Made by a program: the position numbers and the translations under genes. A model generated the notes under the pieces. It worked only from the letters and a program-made list of their open reading frames with translations, was not told where the DNA came from and did not search any database. From Albula goreensis (lineage: Eukaryota; Chordata; Actinopteri; Albuliformes; Albulidae), in contig CM040751.1 of assembly GCA_022829145.1 (NCBI GenBank), positions 248,001 to 312,000 on the forward strand: a stretch of 64,000 bases of DNA, written 5' to 3'. Below are positions 12,218 to 24,578 of the stretch, piece after piece (within the stretch, counting starts at the first letter, position 1; each line of letters begins with the position of its first letter).

Positions 12218-12960
12218 TGTAACAGACAGGCCATTTCCTGGTGCAATCCCCTGATAACCCTGAACGAGTGCCAGGATGGACTAGGTAGCCTGTTGGAATT
12301 GTTCATTATTTTTCTTTTTTTTGTTAATCATAATAATACATTTTATACTTAGTGGATCCCCAAGAACATTTCGGTTTGCTTGCATACAATTATGGTTGAC
12401 GTTGTCCTAATGAGAATGGTTTGATCCAGTGACCCAGTGACGCGGCTGGGGTGACGGTATATCCGGTGTGGTTAGCGCGGCAAAAGCGCGTGTGTGTTTC
12501 TGGCTGGCTGGATGTACGCCACTGGAGCGGGACTTTAGAATTCCTGAAGAACACAGACACCGGCATCTACGGTTTCCCTTGTGTGTGAACACCACCTCTA
12601 CAACCAACCAATTACCGCAGCTAACCAAAAGGGGATCTTTTAGAAAACAAAAACTGAACAAACCGATTGCTGGAGGCAGCGCCTGCACCTCGCAACAACC
12701 CGAAGACTGGTCTGTCCCCGCTGAGCGACCAGATAGAGCTGGCCGTTGCAGGAGAAGCTCCGGTGGGGAACAAGGTAACGCCAACCCTTACTTTTGTGAT
12801 TGTAAGCAAGCAAACTGAGTGTCTTAGCTGCACGCCGCCTTGGGGGAGTACGGAGGTACAATAACTATAACATCAACCCTAGACAACGCTAACATTAACG
12901 GTGGAGGTAAAACTCGGTTAGGCTGAGCTTGCGGTATCTCTGCCCAGGGAGGCCGTGACA
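12218..12960 (+). repeat. 3' LTR of Gmr1-like element 1
   Basis: A near-identical copy of 5,842-6,580. It ends GTGACA and is followed by ATAC, the same four bases that precede the 5' LTR. Confidence 0.92.
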
Positions 12961-12964
12961 ATAC

Positions 12965-15190
12965 AAACAGACAGCCTAACAACAATGCAAACTGTTAATG
13001 AACCATTCACATACCCATTCACATATGTGCAGGCTAAATTTGCATGTTCATAAAAGATACAAAAAGAGAATGAAAAACTCAGCTTTTGCACTTTATCTTA
13101 TATCTTCTCCATAGCCGGGTGGCCCTATAAGGTCACGTTGCAAGTTGCGTAGGGCCCTGCAAATTATGAAGCGGAACTATCCTTCTGGTCACAAAAATAA
13201 AAAAAACAACATGAGAGTGAATTACGGGAACAACAATCGGGTAATTGTGTGTTATCTCCTGTCCAACTTTGATGTCAGCATATAACAGTAATGTTAAGGC
13301 CGTGTGTCCACGAAAGCTGAAAATCTGAGCGCTCAGCTGAGAACGCTCAGTTCAGAGTGTTTGAAAGCACAACAGATTTTTTTTTTTGTCTGGATGCTAT
13401 AACAGTCAGTCAGGTCACTTGTAAGATAGCTGACTATGTATAGTTAACCATGCTAGGTTTTATTCTTACTGTAAAGTAAATTGAGATTATTAATCAGAGA
13501 CCATAAGAAATTCATTACAAAATAATAAAGATGATCACCATTATGGAACTAGATATTTTCGAACTACCCTATCGATAGTTAGGTACTGGGTGGATATGGT
13601 AAATATATCAGCATAGCAAGTACCGATATCGCTATGAAGCCATGGGACTCAGAAATATTGTGGATACTACTTAAGCAGTATCGCACTGTGACACAGCCAC
13701 AAATAGGAGATCAGATCGCCCATACACATGCATGCACTCCACTGATCACATAGGGATTTTTGTGCTCAGATGAGGTGACAGAAAGGGGGTCTGAATTCAT
13801 CCTATACAGGATCCACTGTATAATTTTAGCTGGTTTTGAGTGACCTGACAATGTTTCTTTTTTTGTGTTTTCTTTCCATCTCAGTTTTTTCTTTCTATAT
13901 TTTGAACATTGGTTTGTTTGAGGGATTGTATTTTTTTTGTCATGTAGTGTAAAACAAAAGGACTTTTAATTTGATAGCAAAAGGGTGCAGAGTGCCTGTG
14001 GGGAAGAGACAGGAAGTGGAAAAAAAGATACCTACCTGGGTTAACCAAGAAAGGCTAATGAGAGGCAAACAAGGGGCTGGGGGAATTCCTGTTTGGGGCC
14101 TGATGCCAGTCCTACGGAATCGGTTGGTTCTCTCTTACTGGACCTTATGATATGTTGGATTACCTTGGCCAAAATGGGATACTGTGGATCCAACTACTGA
14201 GCCCAGAGAAGAGGACATTTTGGTGAGACCAAACCTTTGTTTTTTTCGTTGTTTGGTGGATTGCCAGAGAGGGAGTGCTGTTATACTGAATATCAGCACA
14301 GCTGTGATTCGGTGGTAGGTATGAGGCTGCAGGATGTGCCGAAGATAATCAATCGAGTGTGATATTGCTTTTATGCAACAGTTCTACAAACAAGGCTGTT
14401 TATCAGTAACAATAAACTGAGACAACAAATTATGTTTTTTGTCTTTTATTCAGCTCCGCCAACAAAAATAGTTCCTTCAGGATTACATTTACATGTGTTG
14501 TCAAGCAATACATAAACAGTTTCTTGACAGCAAGTTAGTTAGCTAGCTAGCTACCTGCTTTTTAATCATACACGAAAAGGTTAGCTACTTTCTTTGAAAC
14601 CCAAAAGCAGGCTTACCAGCTGCTTTTCTTTATCATACACGTAAGCTTGCAATCCTAGCCCACTATTGGTTAGCAAGCTACTTTTTAGCATACATGGATG
14701 GGCTAGAATAGATACACGGCAAGCTTGCTAGATAGCTATTGGTTATCATACCCAACTGCAGGCTACCTAGGTTCTTTTTTTATCAAACATGGAAACGTGT
14801 CCACATTTGCACTGTAGGTAAATGGTGTAATCAACGATTGCATTGGAACATTTGTGAAGTGAGGTGATACATAATAGTAAAATGTCCCCCCCCATATTTG
14901 TAGACTATACAAAATACCTAAAATAAAAATATACATAAGTAAACCACTGCAATGTAAGAACGGTCAATAGTGCAGTTGACACCTGGCTGCCAGTTAAAAG
15001 TGTTTACTAGTAGTGCAGCTCAGCAGCACCTCGTTGCACTCTGTAACTGTAAGTTGTATGAAATAAAGGACACAGGACAAGATCATGGTGTGTGTCAACT
15101 CTGGTCTTGCCGATGTTAGTTGTCTTGAATGCTTATGTTATCAGAGCACTGTTACTGATATTGTTGTATAGCGAGGTGTCATGACTAACA
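12965..15190. other. Unassigned AT-rich region
   Basis: No convincing gene. The segment 13,980-14,440 looks transposon-like (stretches of moderate GC, a promoter-like AATAAA context), but I do not recognise a family or matched ends. The tract around 14,520-14,780 is rich in GCTAGC/TAGCTA motifs. Confidence 0.4.
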
Positions 15191-17190
15191 GAAAATGACA
15201 AAACTAGCTTGCTAGCCTGTGGTCCACCAATGGAGGATGGAGGTGGAGATGGAGAGGAGGTGGGATGCCGGAAATGCTGAGCACCATGGGAAAAAGGTAT
15301 GTGGTGTTTATATACCTGTAAGGGACCAGAAGAGGTGTGATAGGTTGAAGGGTTGTCTGAGAATTCTTCTCCCGAATCTCTGTTCTACCAAACTTCAATT
15401 TAGTAGTATGAGCTCTCAGACAACGATATAGCATTTAAAAAGAGTTTATTGAGAAGGGATAGAAAAGAATAACTTGGGCTTGGAGTCAAAAAGGGGGAGG
15501 AGTTGTCACAAGAGGGAATCTCCCCAAAAGACTGCCAGCCCTGTAAGCAAAATGTGTGATTTGGTGCATGGCTATGTGAATTATTAATGGATTAATGAGG
15601 TATGGGCAGAGCGGATATCGGAATAGTTTAACCTGATGTAAATTTGGAATGCGTCGAAAGACCAGCGAACATTTGATTAAATGGTCTGGAAGTCCTTTTT
15701 GTGCCGCTGTGGTTGCTGCTCCGATTTTGAATGAATGAGAAGAAAAATGGCAAGCAGGAAAACTGGACAGGTGCAGAATGTTTTTAAAATATTTTTAAAA
15801 CCAATGGCGGGTGACAACTCTATTTAATTAGTCTATGAACAGAGGATCGGTAGGGGAGAGTGATATATGTGACCTGTAATTCAGATAGGTGGACAGATTC
15901 TGACCGGGGATGGTAATTTGAAAAATATACTGGACAGCCTTTGCCAATCTGATCAGTTTTGCTGTGTCTTAGCAGATATCAGATAGTTTCGTGGTTAATG
16001 ATGGTTAAGTTGGATAAATGAGGGTGGATATCTGGATTGTACAGAGTGGGTGATGCGGTGAATTCTGAACATCAGAGGAATCAGAAGAATGCGAGTGAGA
16101 AGAGGGCTAACAGAGTGATGTCTGCGTGAGGTTTGATGTATCCGGAACGGAGGAGATTAATGCAGTGGGAAGAGTGATGGGTCGTCTTGGTTTGAAAATG
16201 CCTGGGTCTAACTTATGATATCCTTTGAGTAACAGTTGAATTTGAGGATTGTTAACGAATGGGCAGTCAGAACCAATTAGTAATTTGTAAAAGAAATGGA
16301 TACCGCTTAGGTAGGCTTTGATTGTTGAAGTTTTGATCTGTAGATGAGAATGTGCATATGAGATAAAACAGGAATACGTTATGAGGTCGAATGAAGGGAA
16401 ATGGATGTTAATCAGGCCGTGGAATGCTGGAGGTATAATAAGACTGTAGGGTGCGTGGAGATAAGGCTTGCAGGATGGTGTTGACAGACTGGAGGTGCAG
16501 GTGAAGGAGTGGATGATTTACAGGAAGATGATTTGAGAGTATGGAGGAATGTGTTCAGGGGTCCTTTGTGCTTCTGGGACCAGCGCAATGGACAAATTTC
16601 TGAAAATGAAAACGAGAAAGACTGTCAGCAACGGAGTTATGGTGACCGGGAATGTAAGTTGCACGTAAAATGAACTTATGGCATATTGACACCCAAGTGA
16701 GACAGCGGAGGAGTGACATGATAGTGTTGGATCGTGAACGGCCTTTATTTATTATAGCAACAGTAGCCCTGTTATCTGAATGGATCAAGATTTTCTTTTT
16801 AATCCATTCCGACCCCCAAAGGACAGCTGCTGCAACCACAGGATACAGTTCAAACAATGCGGAGGATGCGGAATTAGGCGGGAGCGAGTTAAATTCTGCG
16901 GGACAGGGGCTGCAAACCAGCGGCCTCGATAATAGGCACCAACGTCCACAGTTGGCGCAGCGTCCGTGAACAGATGGAGATCAGCAGCGGAGGACAGGCT
17001 ATCATCGTAGACAAAAGAGAGACCATCCCAACGCCGGAGGAACGGATGCCACAAACGCAACGCAACGATGGGTGCCCCATCATTTATTTGGTTATAGCTC
17101 CCTCTGGACTTGAATACTTTAATAGAGAGTTTCCCTGCATCCCAACCCATATCTATTCAACCCTCAGACATCGGAGTCAGGCTGGACTGC
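15190..17190 (-). mobile_element. DIRS-type tyrosine-recombinase retroelement relic
   Basis: Minus-strand fossil. At about 16,555-17,150 is a DIRS-style RNase H: a DAAPTVDVGAYYRGRWFA opening, an ELYPVVAAAVLWG helix, HSDNRATVAIINKGRS and a closing HIPG...NSVADSLSRF motif. About 15,671-15,737 encodes the C-terminal box of a tyrosine recombinase (IGAATTAAQKGLPDHLIK), the enzyme that replaces integrase in this order. A 10-bp inverted repeat (TTGTCTGAGA at 15,353 / TCTCAGACAA at 15,414) lies near the 3' end, consistent with the inverted termini of DIRS elements. No reverse transcriptase was seen. The copy is old and heavily broken. Confidence 0.8.
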
Positions 17191-17195
17191 CATAA

Positions 17196-19094
17196 CTGTT
17201 AACCTCTCCCCAAACACTGTTTGAAGGTACAGCCTTTTGATTCAGACAAAGGAGATGTAATGTAGCTTTGCTGTTTCTAATCCCCTTCCTAGTAACAATA
17301 GAGAACTATGGGCATATTGTCCCACTTTCAGCCAAATGTATGTGTATATTTGTACCTCCCTTTAAATTATCATTATTATGTGAACCAACCATTATTTAAC
17401 CATATGTGCAGATATGTTTTCCAGTTAATGTTTAAACATCTGGAGGCTTATAGTTAATTCTCTGATCATTATGACAGTATGGGGGTGAAGCCAAGATCTC
17501 CTGGGAATGAAATTGACAAACACCTGTCCATTTTCTGGGAACTGAATTCTTGAGTACAGATTGAGAATGTAAGATGCTCTCCCAGTTGGGACATAAATTA
17601 CCCGCTTCAAACTGCACAACTGAATGCAGCTTTTGGGAATTTAAACCACACTGAGGGCCGAATTTTAGTCTTCATCTGAATGATGAACTCTGGATTAGAG
17701 GCGCGATCAAGTAATGAGGAAACTGAGTCATTTTTCAAACTGAAAATAAATTTATATCTTTCAGTTCAAAACCAAGCTGAAAACAGTCGTCTTTTTTGTC
17801 ATGATATGTCTGATAGCACTATACTAGAAAATGTATATGCTATCTAATAATTTCAGTGGCATTGTGCTTAGAGTTTGTTGTGTCTGCTTTCATACACGTG
17901 TTTTTTTTTTTCTGAGATTTGTTTTGGGTGTTTGGTAAAGTAGGAGGAGCTAACACCAATGTTTGGTGAGACCATTTTCATAGAATAAGAGCTTTAAATT
18001 GATTAAGGATGAATTTGTGTTGACCTAGCTTCAATTTTCATGTTTCTGAAAATGCGTATTGGCACTTTAAGAGTTATGTCGCTGCTTAATCATTTATGAT
18101 TTACATTTATGACAGTTTTAACCACTTTCCGGCTGAGATACTGAATTGCAGTACAAATGTATGGACCAGGGCACATGTTGAATTAGTAGGTGTTTGCGTG
18201 GCAGAGAGAAAAGTGTAAATGCATGATTACTCTGCACCTCATCAACCTTTCCACTCCCATTATGTTCTCCTGCTAGGTGAGTATGTGTATTTGTACGTAG
18301 ATGTATTTCCACAGCATATATGTGTGTCTGTATATATTGTGGCGAGCTTTGGGTTCGTGAAGAATCACTCACAAAGACAGGAGTTTCAAGGTAAAAACGC
18401 ACAGTGCTTTACTGGTATTCAAGCCCGGTCATCAATCAACACAAGCAACGTATCGACAGTGGGCAGGCACGAATTATGAAATAAACACACAATAGGGAGC
18501 AAGGAAACACAATGAACACGACAACAAGATTCTCATCACTAGTTTAAATATCCCGCCATCTCGCTTTCATTGTTCTCAGTGAACACGTGTGCCACATGCA
18601 CACACCAAGGCTAGCACGCGTGTGCACAGACACTCAGCATACACATACACTCATCTTAACTATACGCTAACCATACACACACACATACTTGCACTCACAT
18701 AGTTTATTGTTTATTACTGTTACATGCTTTGCCATTTGTACATATGATCAGTAAACTTTGTTATTCCTTCCAAAGCTGTGTATATTAATATTGCACTTAT
18801 ATTGAATTTTAGCCAACCTCTGCAGCTTCCAAGAGCTCCAAATGCTTTCATGTTTTGTCGAGTCATTAACGTTATTAATTTGGTTGTAACTGAATGTGTA
18901 ATGTTGTGATTTGATTATGATTAGCTATTAATATTTTAATTTTAATTATTCATTTTCAATTATTAGTTGAAATTGTGTATTTATAGCTATAGTTAATGAG
19001 AAGTCCTGCTCTTATGTAAGGAAGTATTATTTTACACAAAGCGTTGTCAATACATGAAATAGGTTTCTAGGTCTTGTAGTTCGGGCAGAGACCC
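17196..19094. other. Unassigned region
   Basis: AT-rich DNA without a supported gene. Around 18,340-18,560 the composition changes (GC-rich start ATTGTGGCGAGC, then A/C-rich), which suggests an insertion of unknown type. 18,590-18,700 is rich in CACACA and CATACAC simple sequence. Confidence 0.4.
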
Positions 19095-19210
19095 TTGCTG
19101 TGTTCAAGACTAGACTTGACAAAGTCTTGGATATTCCTTAGTTGGAATGGCGCGCACTTTGTTGGGCTGAATGGCCTGTTATCGTCATGAAATATTCTAA
19201 TGTTTTTTGA
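19095..19210 (+). repeat. LINE 3'-end fragment
   Basis: Contains GTTCAAGACTAGACTTGAC and TGGGCTGAATGGCCTGTTAT and ends in TTCTAATGTT. This matches a very common fish/vertebrate LINE 3' tail in which the GGGCTGAATGGCC core is followed by TTCTTATGTT repeats. Only the tail is present. Confidence 0.55.
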
Positions 19211-19689
19211 GTCATATTCGCATGTCTGTCCAGCAAAGCAATACATCTGAAGGTGGCTTACTCACTCAATACAGCTTGATGCATTAATGCTGAAAGAAGG
19301 TGTGGAAGAAATTCATGGATGAAGAGTATTTCTGTATATTTTTTTATATGGTTTTATTTTCTCATGCCAGTGTGCTATTAAATTATATATAGTCTGTGTA
19401 TCTTCTTAATTTACTGCTGTATACTTAGCAATATTTTCTTATCTTTTGCTTCCCTCCCTCTACCTTGATGACCACCCTCAACCTCCCAGGGCCTTATGGT
19501 TCTACTCAAGAGGCCCCATCCATTGTTTGCTCATCCTTCCTTCAACAGAAGGTTTGTATGCAGAAGCGGACAAGTAACTCATATCTGGTCTAACAATGGA
19601 ACCACCTTTGTTGATACTACACGAGAACTGAAGGAGGCTCTCTTAACTTGGAACCAAATCCAAAATGCCTTGCTCCAGGAAAAGCTATG

Positions 19690-19894
19690 TCTATAAAGGC
19701 TATAAACGGAAAGGCTGGTCTGAATGAACCCAGGGGTTCGGTGAGTCAGTCTCAGGGGTTCGGCGGAGGTCAAGACACACACCCGACTCATATGATTCGT
19801 GATGACATGCCCCGCTTGGCCATCAAGAAGGGTTCATGAATGCACATATGAAACTGGTGGGGTTCAGTACCTCCAACAAGGTTAAGAACCACTG
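19690..19894 (-). mobile_element. hAT (Tip100/Zaphod-like) end fragment
   Basis: The right edge read on the minus strand begins CAGTGGTTCTTAACCTTG, followed by a GGAGGTACTGAACCCC block. This is the start of a familiar non-autonomous hAT family in fish. No opposite terminus or 8-bp duplication could be placed, so the element is probably truncated. Confidence 0.5.
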
Positions 19895-20099
19895 GTTTAA
19901 CGCCTGGCACTCTGAATACCAAACCCAAAGTGACACTAACTATAAAAACTTTACAGTAAATAAGTTAAAATATGTTTAATTCACAATAAGTACTATTAAA
20001 AATATGAACTATGAATTAAATAACCCAGTTTGTTTATAGGAATGAGCAATGAAGGAATGAAGACTGCAGGAGAGGCAAATTGGTCTGCAGTCAGAAGAG

Positions 20100-20497
20100 C
20101 ATTTCAAAGTCAGCTTTAATGTCATAACATTGTTCTACAAAAGAAAGGTTGAACATGTCGGTGAAAATGCCAGCAAGTTGATATGCGCAGGTCTTAATTA
20201 CACGTCCAGGGACCTGGACCAGCAGCTTTGAGAATGTTCACCCTACTGAAAGAGGTGCATACTGTACATCATCTACCGTGGCTGAGAGTGAGCTTGTGGC
20301 TGAAGTAGTTGCAATGGTTAGGGATTTCATACCTAACTTCAAAGTGGGCATATAACTCATTAAGCTCATCTGGGAGTGAAGAGCTAGAGAGCAGTCCTAC
20401 CATGCTTGATTTCACTTTGAAGTCCGTAATCATGCGTAGACGCTGCCATATACTTCTTGTGTCTGAATTATCAAACTGCCTCTCTACTTTATACTCG
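20100..20497 (-). pseudogene. L2/CR1-group LINE fragment, linker and early RT
   Basis: Minus-strand pieces encode the segment before and into a LINE reverse transcriptase. About 20,270-20,497 gives SIWQRLRMITDFKVKS and LPDELNELYAHFE, the conserved 'W..L..ITDYK...LPDELN.FYARFE' block of L2/CR1-group LINEs. About 20,110-20,260 gives KAAGP and then a strand like TCAYQLAGIFTDMFNLSF, which follow it in the same proteins. The pieces are in different frames. The fragment ends exactly where the gypsy LTR begins (20,498). An endonuclease fragment of the same LINE type on the same strand lies beyond the gypsy element at 33,040-33,560. Confidence 0.65.
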
Positions 20498-21500
20498 TGT
20501 AGCCCTCCCACTCAACTCTAATTTGTTACAGAATTGTCATGAAATACACCTTTACACCTGTTACACCTTTAAGAATGGGAGGCGAATTGAAGGGAGTCTA
20601 CTAAAATATGAAATTTGGTATATGTCTACTTTAACTAGAGAATGTGACTCTGCCTAGAGTGCAGAGAGGCCTGGTTAGCTGATTTTACAGCTATATTGTT
20701 TACGTGAGCTTACAAACTCCCATGCATACAATTAACACATCATTGCCCTGCTATAACCATATTAATCAGACATAAATAAACATTTAACTCCAAATATACA
20801 TTGTAACCCATAAAATGTTTATGAACTCACACACACAACAAAATGGACGTTCACCAGAGGGTTTGTAAAACTCAGTTATGGTACCATGTGTTGGAACTCA
20901 TTTGAATCCTCAAGAAAAGTGTTTTCTCAGTACTCACGGATCCTTGGAAACTCAGAAAGGGTTCACAACAGTCAAACCTTCCATTCAGTGGAGAAAGGTG
21001 AGATGAGATGGACAAAACCAGTCCTGGAGACACGTCCATGTGCAACAGCAGGTTTCCTGGCGACAGCGTGAAGTCCTGAGCACCCTCTACAGCAACAGCA
21101 GCATGCGTGGCAGCAGGTAGGCTTTTAGTTTCAGTAACAATAATAACTTTAAACAGTTTCAACCGCTTACAACTCGCTCCCTACATTGTCGTCTCTCTTC
21201 TTCCTCCTTCCCCTTCTCCCGACGCTAGCCCGAGACTCGTCCTGCTCTTTTCAGTCCCACCCCCTTCTCAGAATCCAGTAGGTAGCAGACTCTCATCTCT
21301 GACTGGCATTGATTAGCAAATAAAAGACTGACACTTGGTTACCCAAAGAAAGTACCACATATAAATTTCTCCACATTAATGATAACTTATTTCGCACAGC
21401 AGTAATTTAACTAACAATATTTCAAAGTATTCTGCATATTTGTTAACTGAATGCATGTTTAAATAAACAAGATATTTACATTTTTTAACAGGCCACTACA
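20498..21500 (-). repeat. 3' LTR of the gypsy element
   Basis: On the minus strand it begins TGTAGTGGCCTGTT and ends GGGAGGGCTACA, giving the TGTAG/CTACA inverted ends expected of an LTR. A purine-rich tract (GGTGGGGGAGAG) sits immediately upstream at 21,501-21,512 as the polypurine tract. Only one copy is present, so age cannot be judged from LTR divergence. Confidence 0.7.
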
Positions 21501-21590
21501 CTCTCCCCCACCAAAATGGTCATGCCCTCATGACATGTATAACAACATAAACCACATCATTTTGTTATGAACAGGTTACACATTTCCCTT

Positions 21591-23230
21591 TTAATCTATC
21601 CACTTATAACAAGTGCTCTTGTATCTCTTTAAAGGAGACAGGGATAAACCATCTTTCTTGTCACCAACCTTAGCTAGGGAGACAGTATGGGTACTAACTG
21701 CTACAGACGTTGGACTCTCTAATAAGTCATAGGTTAGTCTGGTGGGGACTCTTTTTAGTCTCTGAGACCGTCTTGTCTCTTCTGAGCTCTCTGCTATACT
21801 GTCTCGTCTCTCAGTTGGTTCATCTAATGTCTGTGTCTCAGTGTCTCTCTCAGCTTCAGCAGTCTTATCTTCTCCTGAGGGTTCTTCCTCATCAGCTGCT
21901 GCAGGTTCCTCAGCTGTAGTCTCTTCCATCTCTGAGTTACTTGTAGAGACAGCTAGATCCATATCCAGACTGGAAGGTTCTGACTGATCAATTTCCTGAG
22001 GTTCTGGTTCCTTTGACTCTTGTGTTGAATGATAATCATAACATACACCCATTTCATCATCTTCTGAGTCAGATGCAGACTCAGTCTTGTCATCGTGCAC
22101 AGGCGCTGGTAAATCAGAAAGATTACAGTTTTCAGTCCTCTTTGCTTTGAGTCTTTGGCTGGCTCTCCTTTCAGGTTTAAATGTATCTTTGTTCTTCTCA
22201 AGCCTCAGTTGCACCTCCTGCCCAATAGGTAGAATATGATTTTGGTGCAGTACTTTGTCAGAGCCCTGTCCATTCTCTGGCTTCAACTTGAAGACAGGTA
22301 AACCAGGAAGTTGGCTCTCCACAACACATGGTGTAGCTTTCCAGTGGTCAGCTAGCTTGTTTTTTCCTTGTAGCCCAAGGTTTCGGATCAAAACCTTGGC
22401 TAACGGACAACACCTGTTGACTCATTTAGCATGCAGTTGTACGCGTACACAAGATGGCTGATGTACCTGCTCCATTTACTTTTGTCCTGTGTTTCAAGAG
22501 TACCGAGCATGTCGAGAAGAGTTCTGTTGAACCGCTCAGGCTGTGGGCCACCCTGAGGGTGGTCGGGTGTGGTTCTAGATTTCTTTATGCCAAGCATGCT
22601 CAACAGTTCATGAATGAGCTGACTCTCAAAATCTCTGAGTGCATTAATGATCCGAGTGCACTCTCTTTGGTAGACCATAGTGGACAAAATACTGGACACA
22701 GGACCTTAGCGACTGTAGATGCCTTTTGATCCTTAGTTGCAAACGCTTGCACATAGCGTGTGTAGTGATCTGTAACTACAAGCACATTGCAGATGTTTCT
22801 GGAGTCAGGCTCGATCATCAAAAAATCCATACAGACAAGATCCATTGGCCCCCCACTGTTAAGATGTGACAACTCAGCAGCTCGCTTAGGCAGCGTTTTC
22901 CTCTGAATACACTTGGGACAATTTTTACAGTACTTTTCAACCTATGTTTCCATACGAGGCCAGTAAAATCTCTCTTGTACCAGGCCATAGGTCTTGTCAA
23001 ACCCAAGGTGGCCCGACTGGTCATGCAAGGACTGAAGAACATTCTCTCTGAACTCTTGTGGGAGTAAGAGTTGCTGGCGAACTGGTCTGTTGGGTGGCTT
23101 ACTGATTCGGTACAATCCAGAGTCTTTGACCTTTAACTTTTCCCACCCTTTTAGTAACAATGACACATCAGGATGTTTCCCTTTGTTAGCCCAGTCAACA
23201 CAGTTTTGAACAACAGCATGCCACACTTCT
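21591..23230 (-). pseudogene. Integrase region of the gypsy element
   Basis: Reading right to left: the zinc-binding head (HDQSGHLGFDKTYGLVQ, then FYWPRM) near 22,970-23,060; the catalytic core with a VCMDFLMIEPD strand and VVTDHYTRYVQAFAT near 22,730-22,840; a PQGGPQPERFNRTLLDMLGT stretch near 22,500-22,560; and a C-terminal tail with acidic, serine-rich sequence to 21,591. It would insert the element's cDNA. Integrase lies downstream of RNase H, the normal Ty3/gypsy order. Fossil. Confidence 0.85.
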
Positions 23231-23399
23231 CCAATGCATGGGTCTCTGCTGAGAATGTGAGATATCTGCTGAAGACATTCTGGACAATGGCTGGGTACTT
23301 AAAGAAGACACATTACAATAGGTTCTGGGTACAGCATGCTTGGATGAGCCCAGGAGATCAACGGCTCTGTAACGGCGGTAATGAGGTGGTCTGATTGAC

Positions 23400-24578
23400 G
23401 ACATATGGCAGACAGCTTGGACGCTGGAAGCAGGCATGGATGTCTCCTCCTCACCAGAATCATTGTTGTTAGCATGAGGACACCGTGACAATGCATCCGC
23501 ATCAATGTTTTGTTTTCCAGGGCGATATTTCAGGCTGAAATCATACATTGACAGCTCCGCCAACCATCTATGTCCTGCTGCGTCCAACTTAGCTGTGGTT
23601 AGGACATATGTTAACGGGTTGTTGTCTGTGTGAACCTCAAATTTTACTCCATAGAGGTAATCATGCAGCTTGGTGGTGACAGCCCATTTCAAAGCCAGAA
23701 ATTCCAGCTTATGCATGGGATAATTTTTTTTTCTGGTGGAGAGAGGCTTCGACTGACAAATGCAACCGGATGTAAACCTTCTCCTTGGTCCTGATAGAGG
23801 ACACCTCCCAAACCATCTCTACTTGCATCAACATGCAAGACATAAGGCAGCTTTGGGTTGGCAATTGCTAGGACAGGTGCCTCTGTAAGACTTTCCTTTA
23901 ATGTCTCAAAAGGTTTCTCACAGTCTTCATTCCACCTTGCCCCAAACGGCTCTGAGGGGTAGTACCACTCTTTTGCTTCCATGTCCGTTTTTGAGTTCTC
24001 TTTCTCTTTGGTGTCCTTTTTAATTTTAGTCTTTCTGTCTGGCCTTCCAGCCACAATACAGCCCTGTAGTAGGTGATTGAGCGGATGACACACTCTGGAG
24101 AAATCTTTCACAAACCGTCTGTAATATCCACAGAACCCAAGGCAAGAACAGAGAGCAGTGATGTTCTCTGGGCGTGGCCACGATTTCACAGCTTCGATCT
24201 TTGAAGGTTCTGTAGCAATGCTGGTGCTAGAAACAACATGACCAAGGTAGGTTACAGAGGGGCAGCAGAACTGACATTTATCCAAGGATAATTTGAATCC
24301 CTCCTCCTTTAATCTGTCAAGCACTTTAAGAAGGCGCTACTCATGTTCCTCCAATGTTCTCCTAAAAACGATTACATCATCAAGATACACTAACAGTTCC
24401 AGTAGGATCATATCACCGACAGTCCTCTCCATAACATGTTGAAATGTGGCTGGTGCTCCACAGATGCCTTGCGGCATTCTCTCAAATTGATAACACCCTG
24501 CTGGCCAGGTAAATGCCGTTTTTTCTTTGTCAGCAGCACTTAAAGGGACCTGATAGTAGCCGCTTCTGAGATCAAGCA
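23400..24578 (-). pseudogene. RT (3' part) and RNase H of the gypsy element
   Basis: RT shows SGYYQVPLSAADKEKTAF, FERMPQGICGAPATFQ and the catalytic LVYLDDVIVF box near 24,370-24,400. The connection domain follows (LSLDKCQFC, then TYLGHVVS). RNase H lies near 23,440-23,850 (LHVDASRDGLGGVLYQ; LEFLALKWAVT; HTDNNPLTYVL; ADALSRCPH). The earlier RT motifs continue on the other side of the CACTA insertion at 31,371. Fossil. Confidence 0.88.

Larger units (their letters stand above)
5842..12960 (+). mobile_element. Gmr1-like Ty3/gypsy retrotransposon, full-length fossil
   Basis: Two LTRs of about 740 bp (5,842-6,580 and 12,218-12,960) share TG...CA-type ends and look about 97-98% identical by eye, so the insertion is fairly young. 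The element is flanked by ATAC on both sides. Internal parts in order are primer-binding site, gag, protease, integrase, a GPY/F-like integrase tail, reverse transcriptase, RNase H and polypurine tract. Integrase before RT is the Ty1/copia-like order that defines the Gmr1 group of Ty3/gypsy elements, first described in cod. The copy is broken in pol, with roughly five to ten breaks, and is treated as a fossil. Confidence 0.92.

Noticed and set aside
14260-14430. Possible structured RNA around 14,300-14,420
   Set aside because: Short complementary stretches exist but do not form a convincing known RNA fold.
22454-22729. Plus-strand open frames across the gypsy integrase
   Set aside because: They are antisense to a clear integrase region and match no family.
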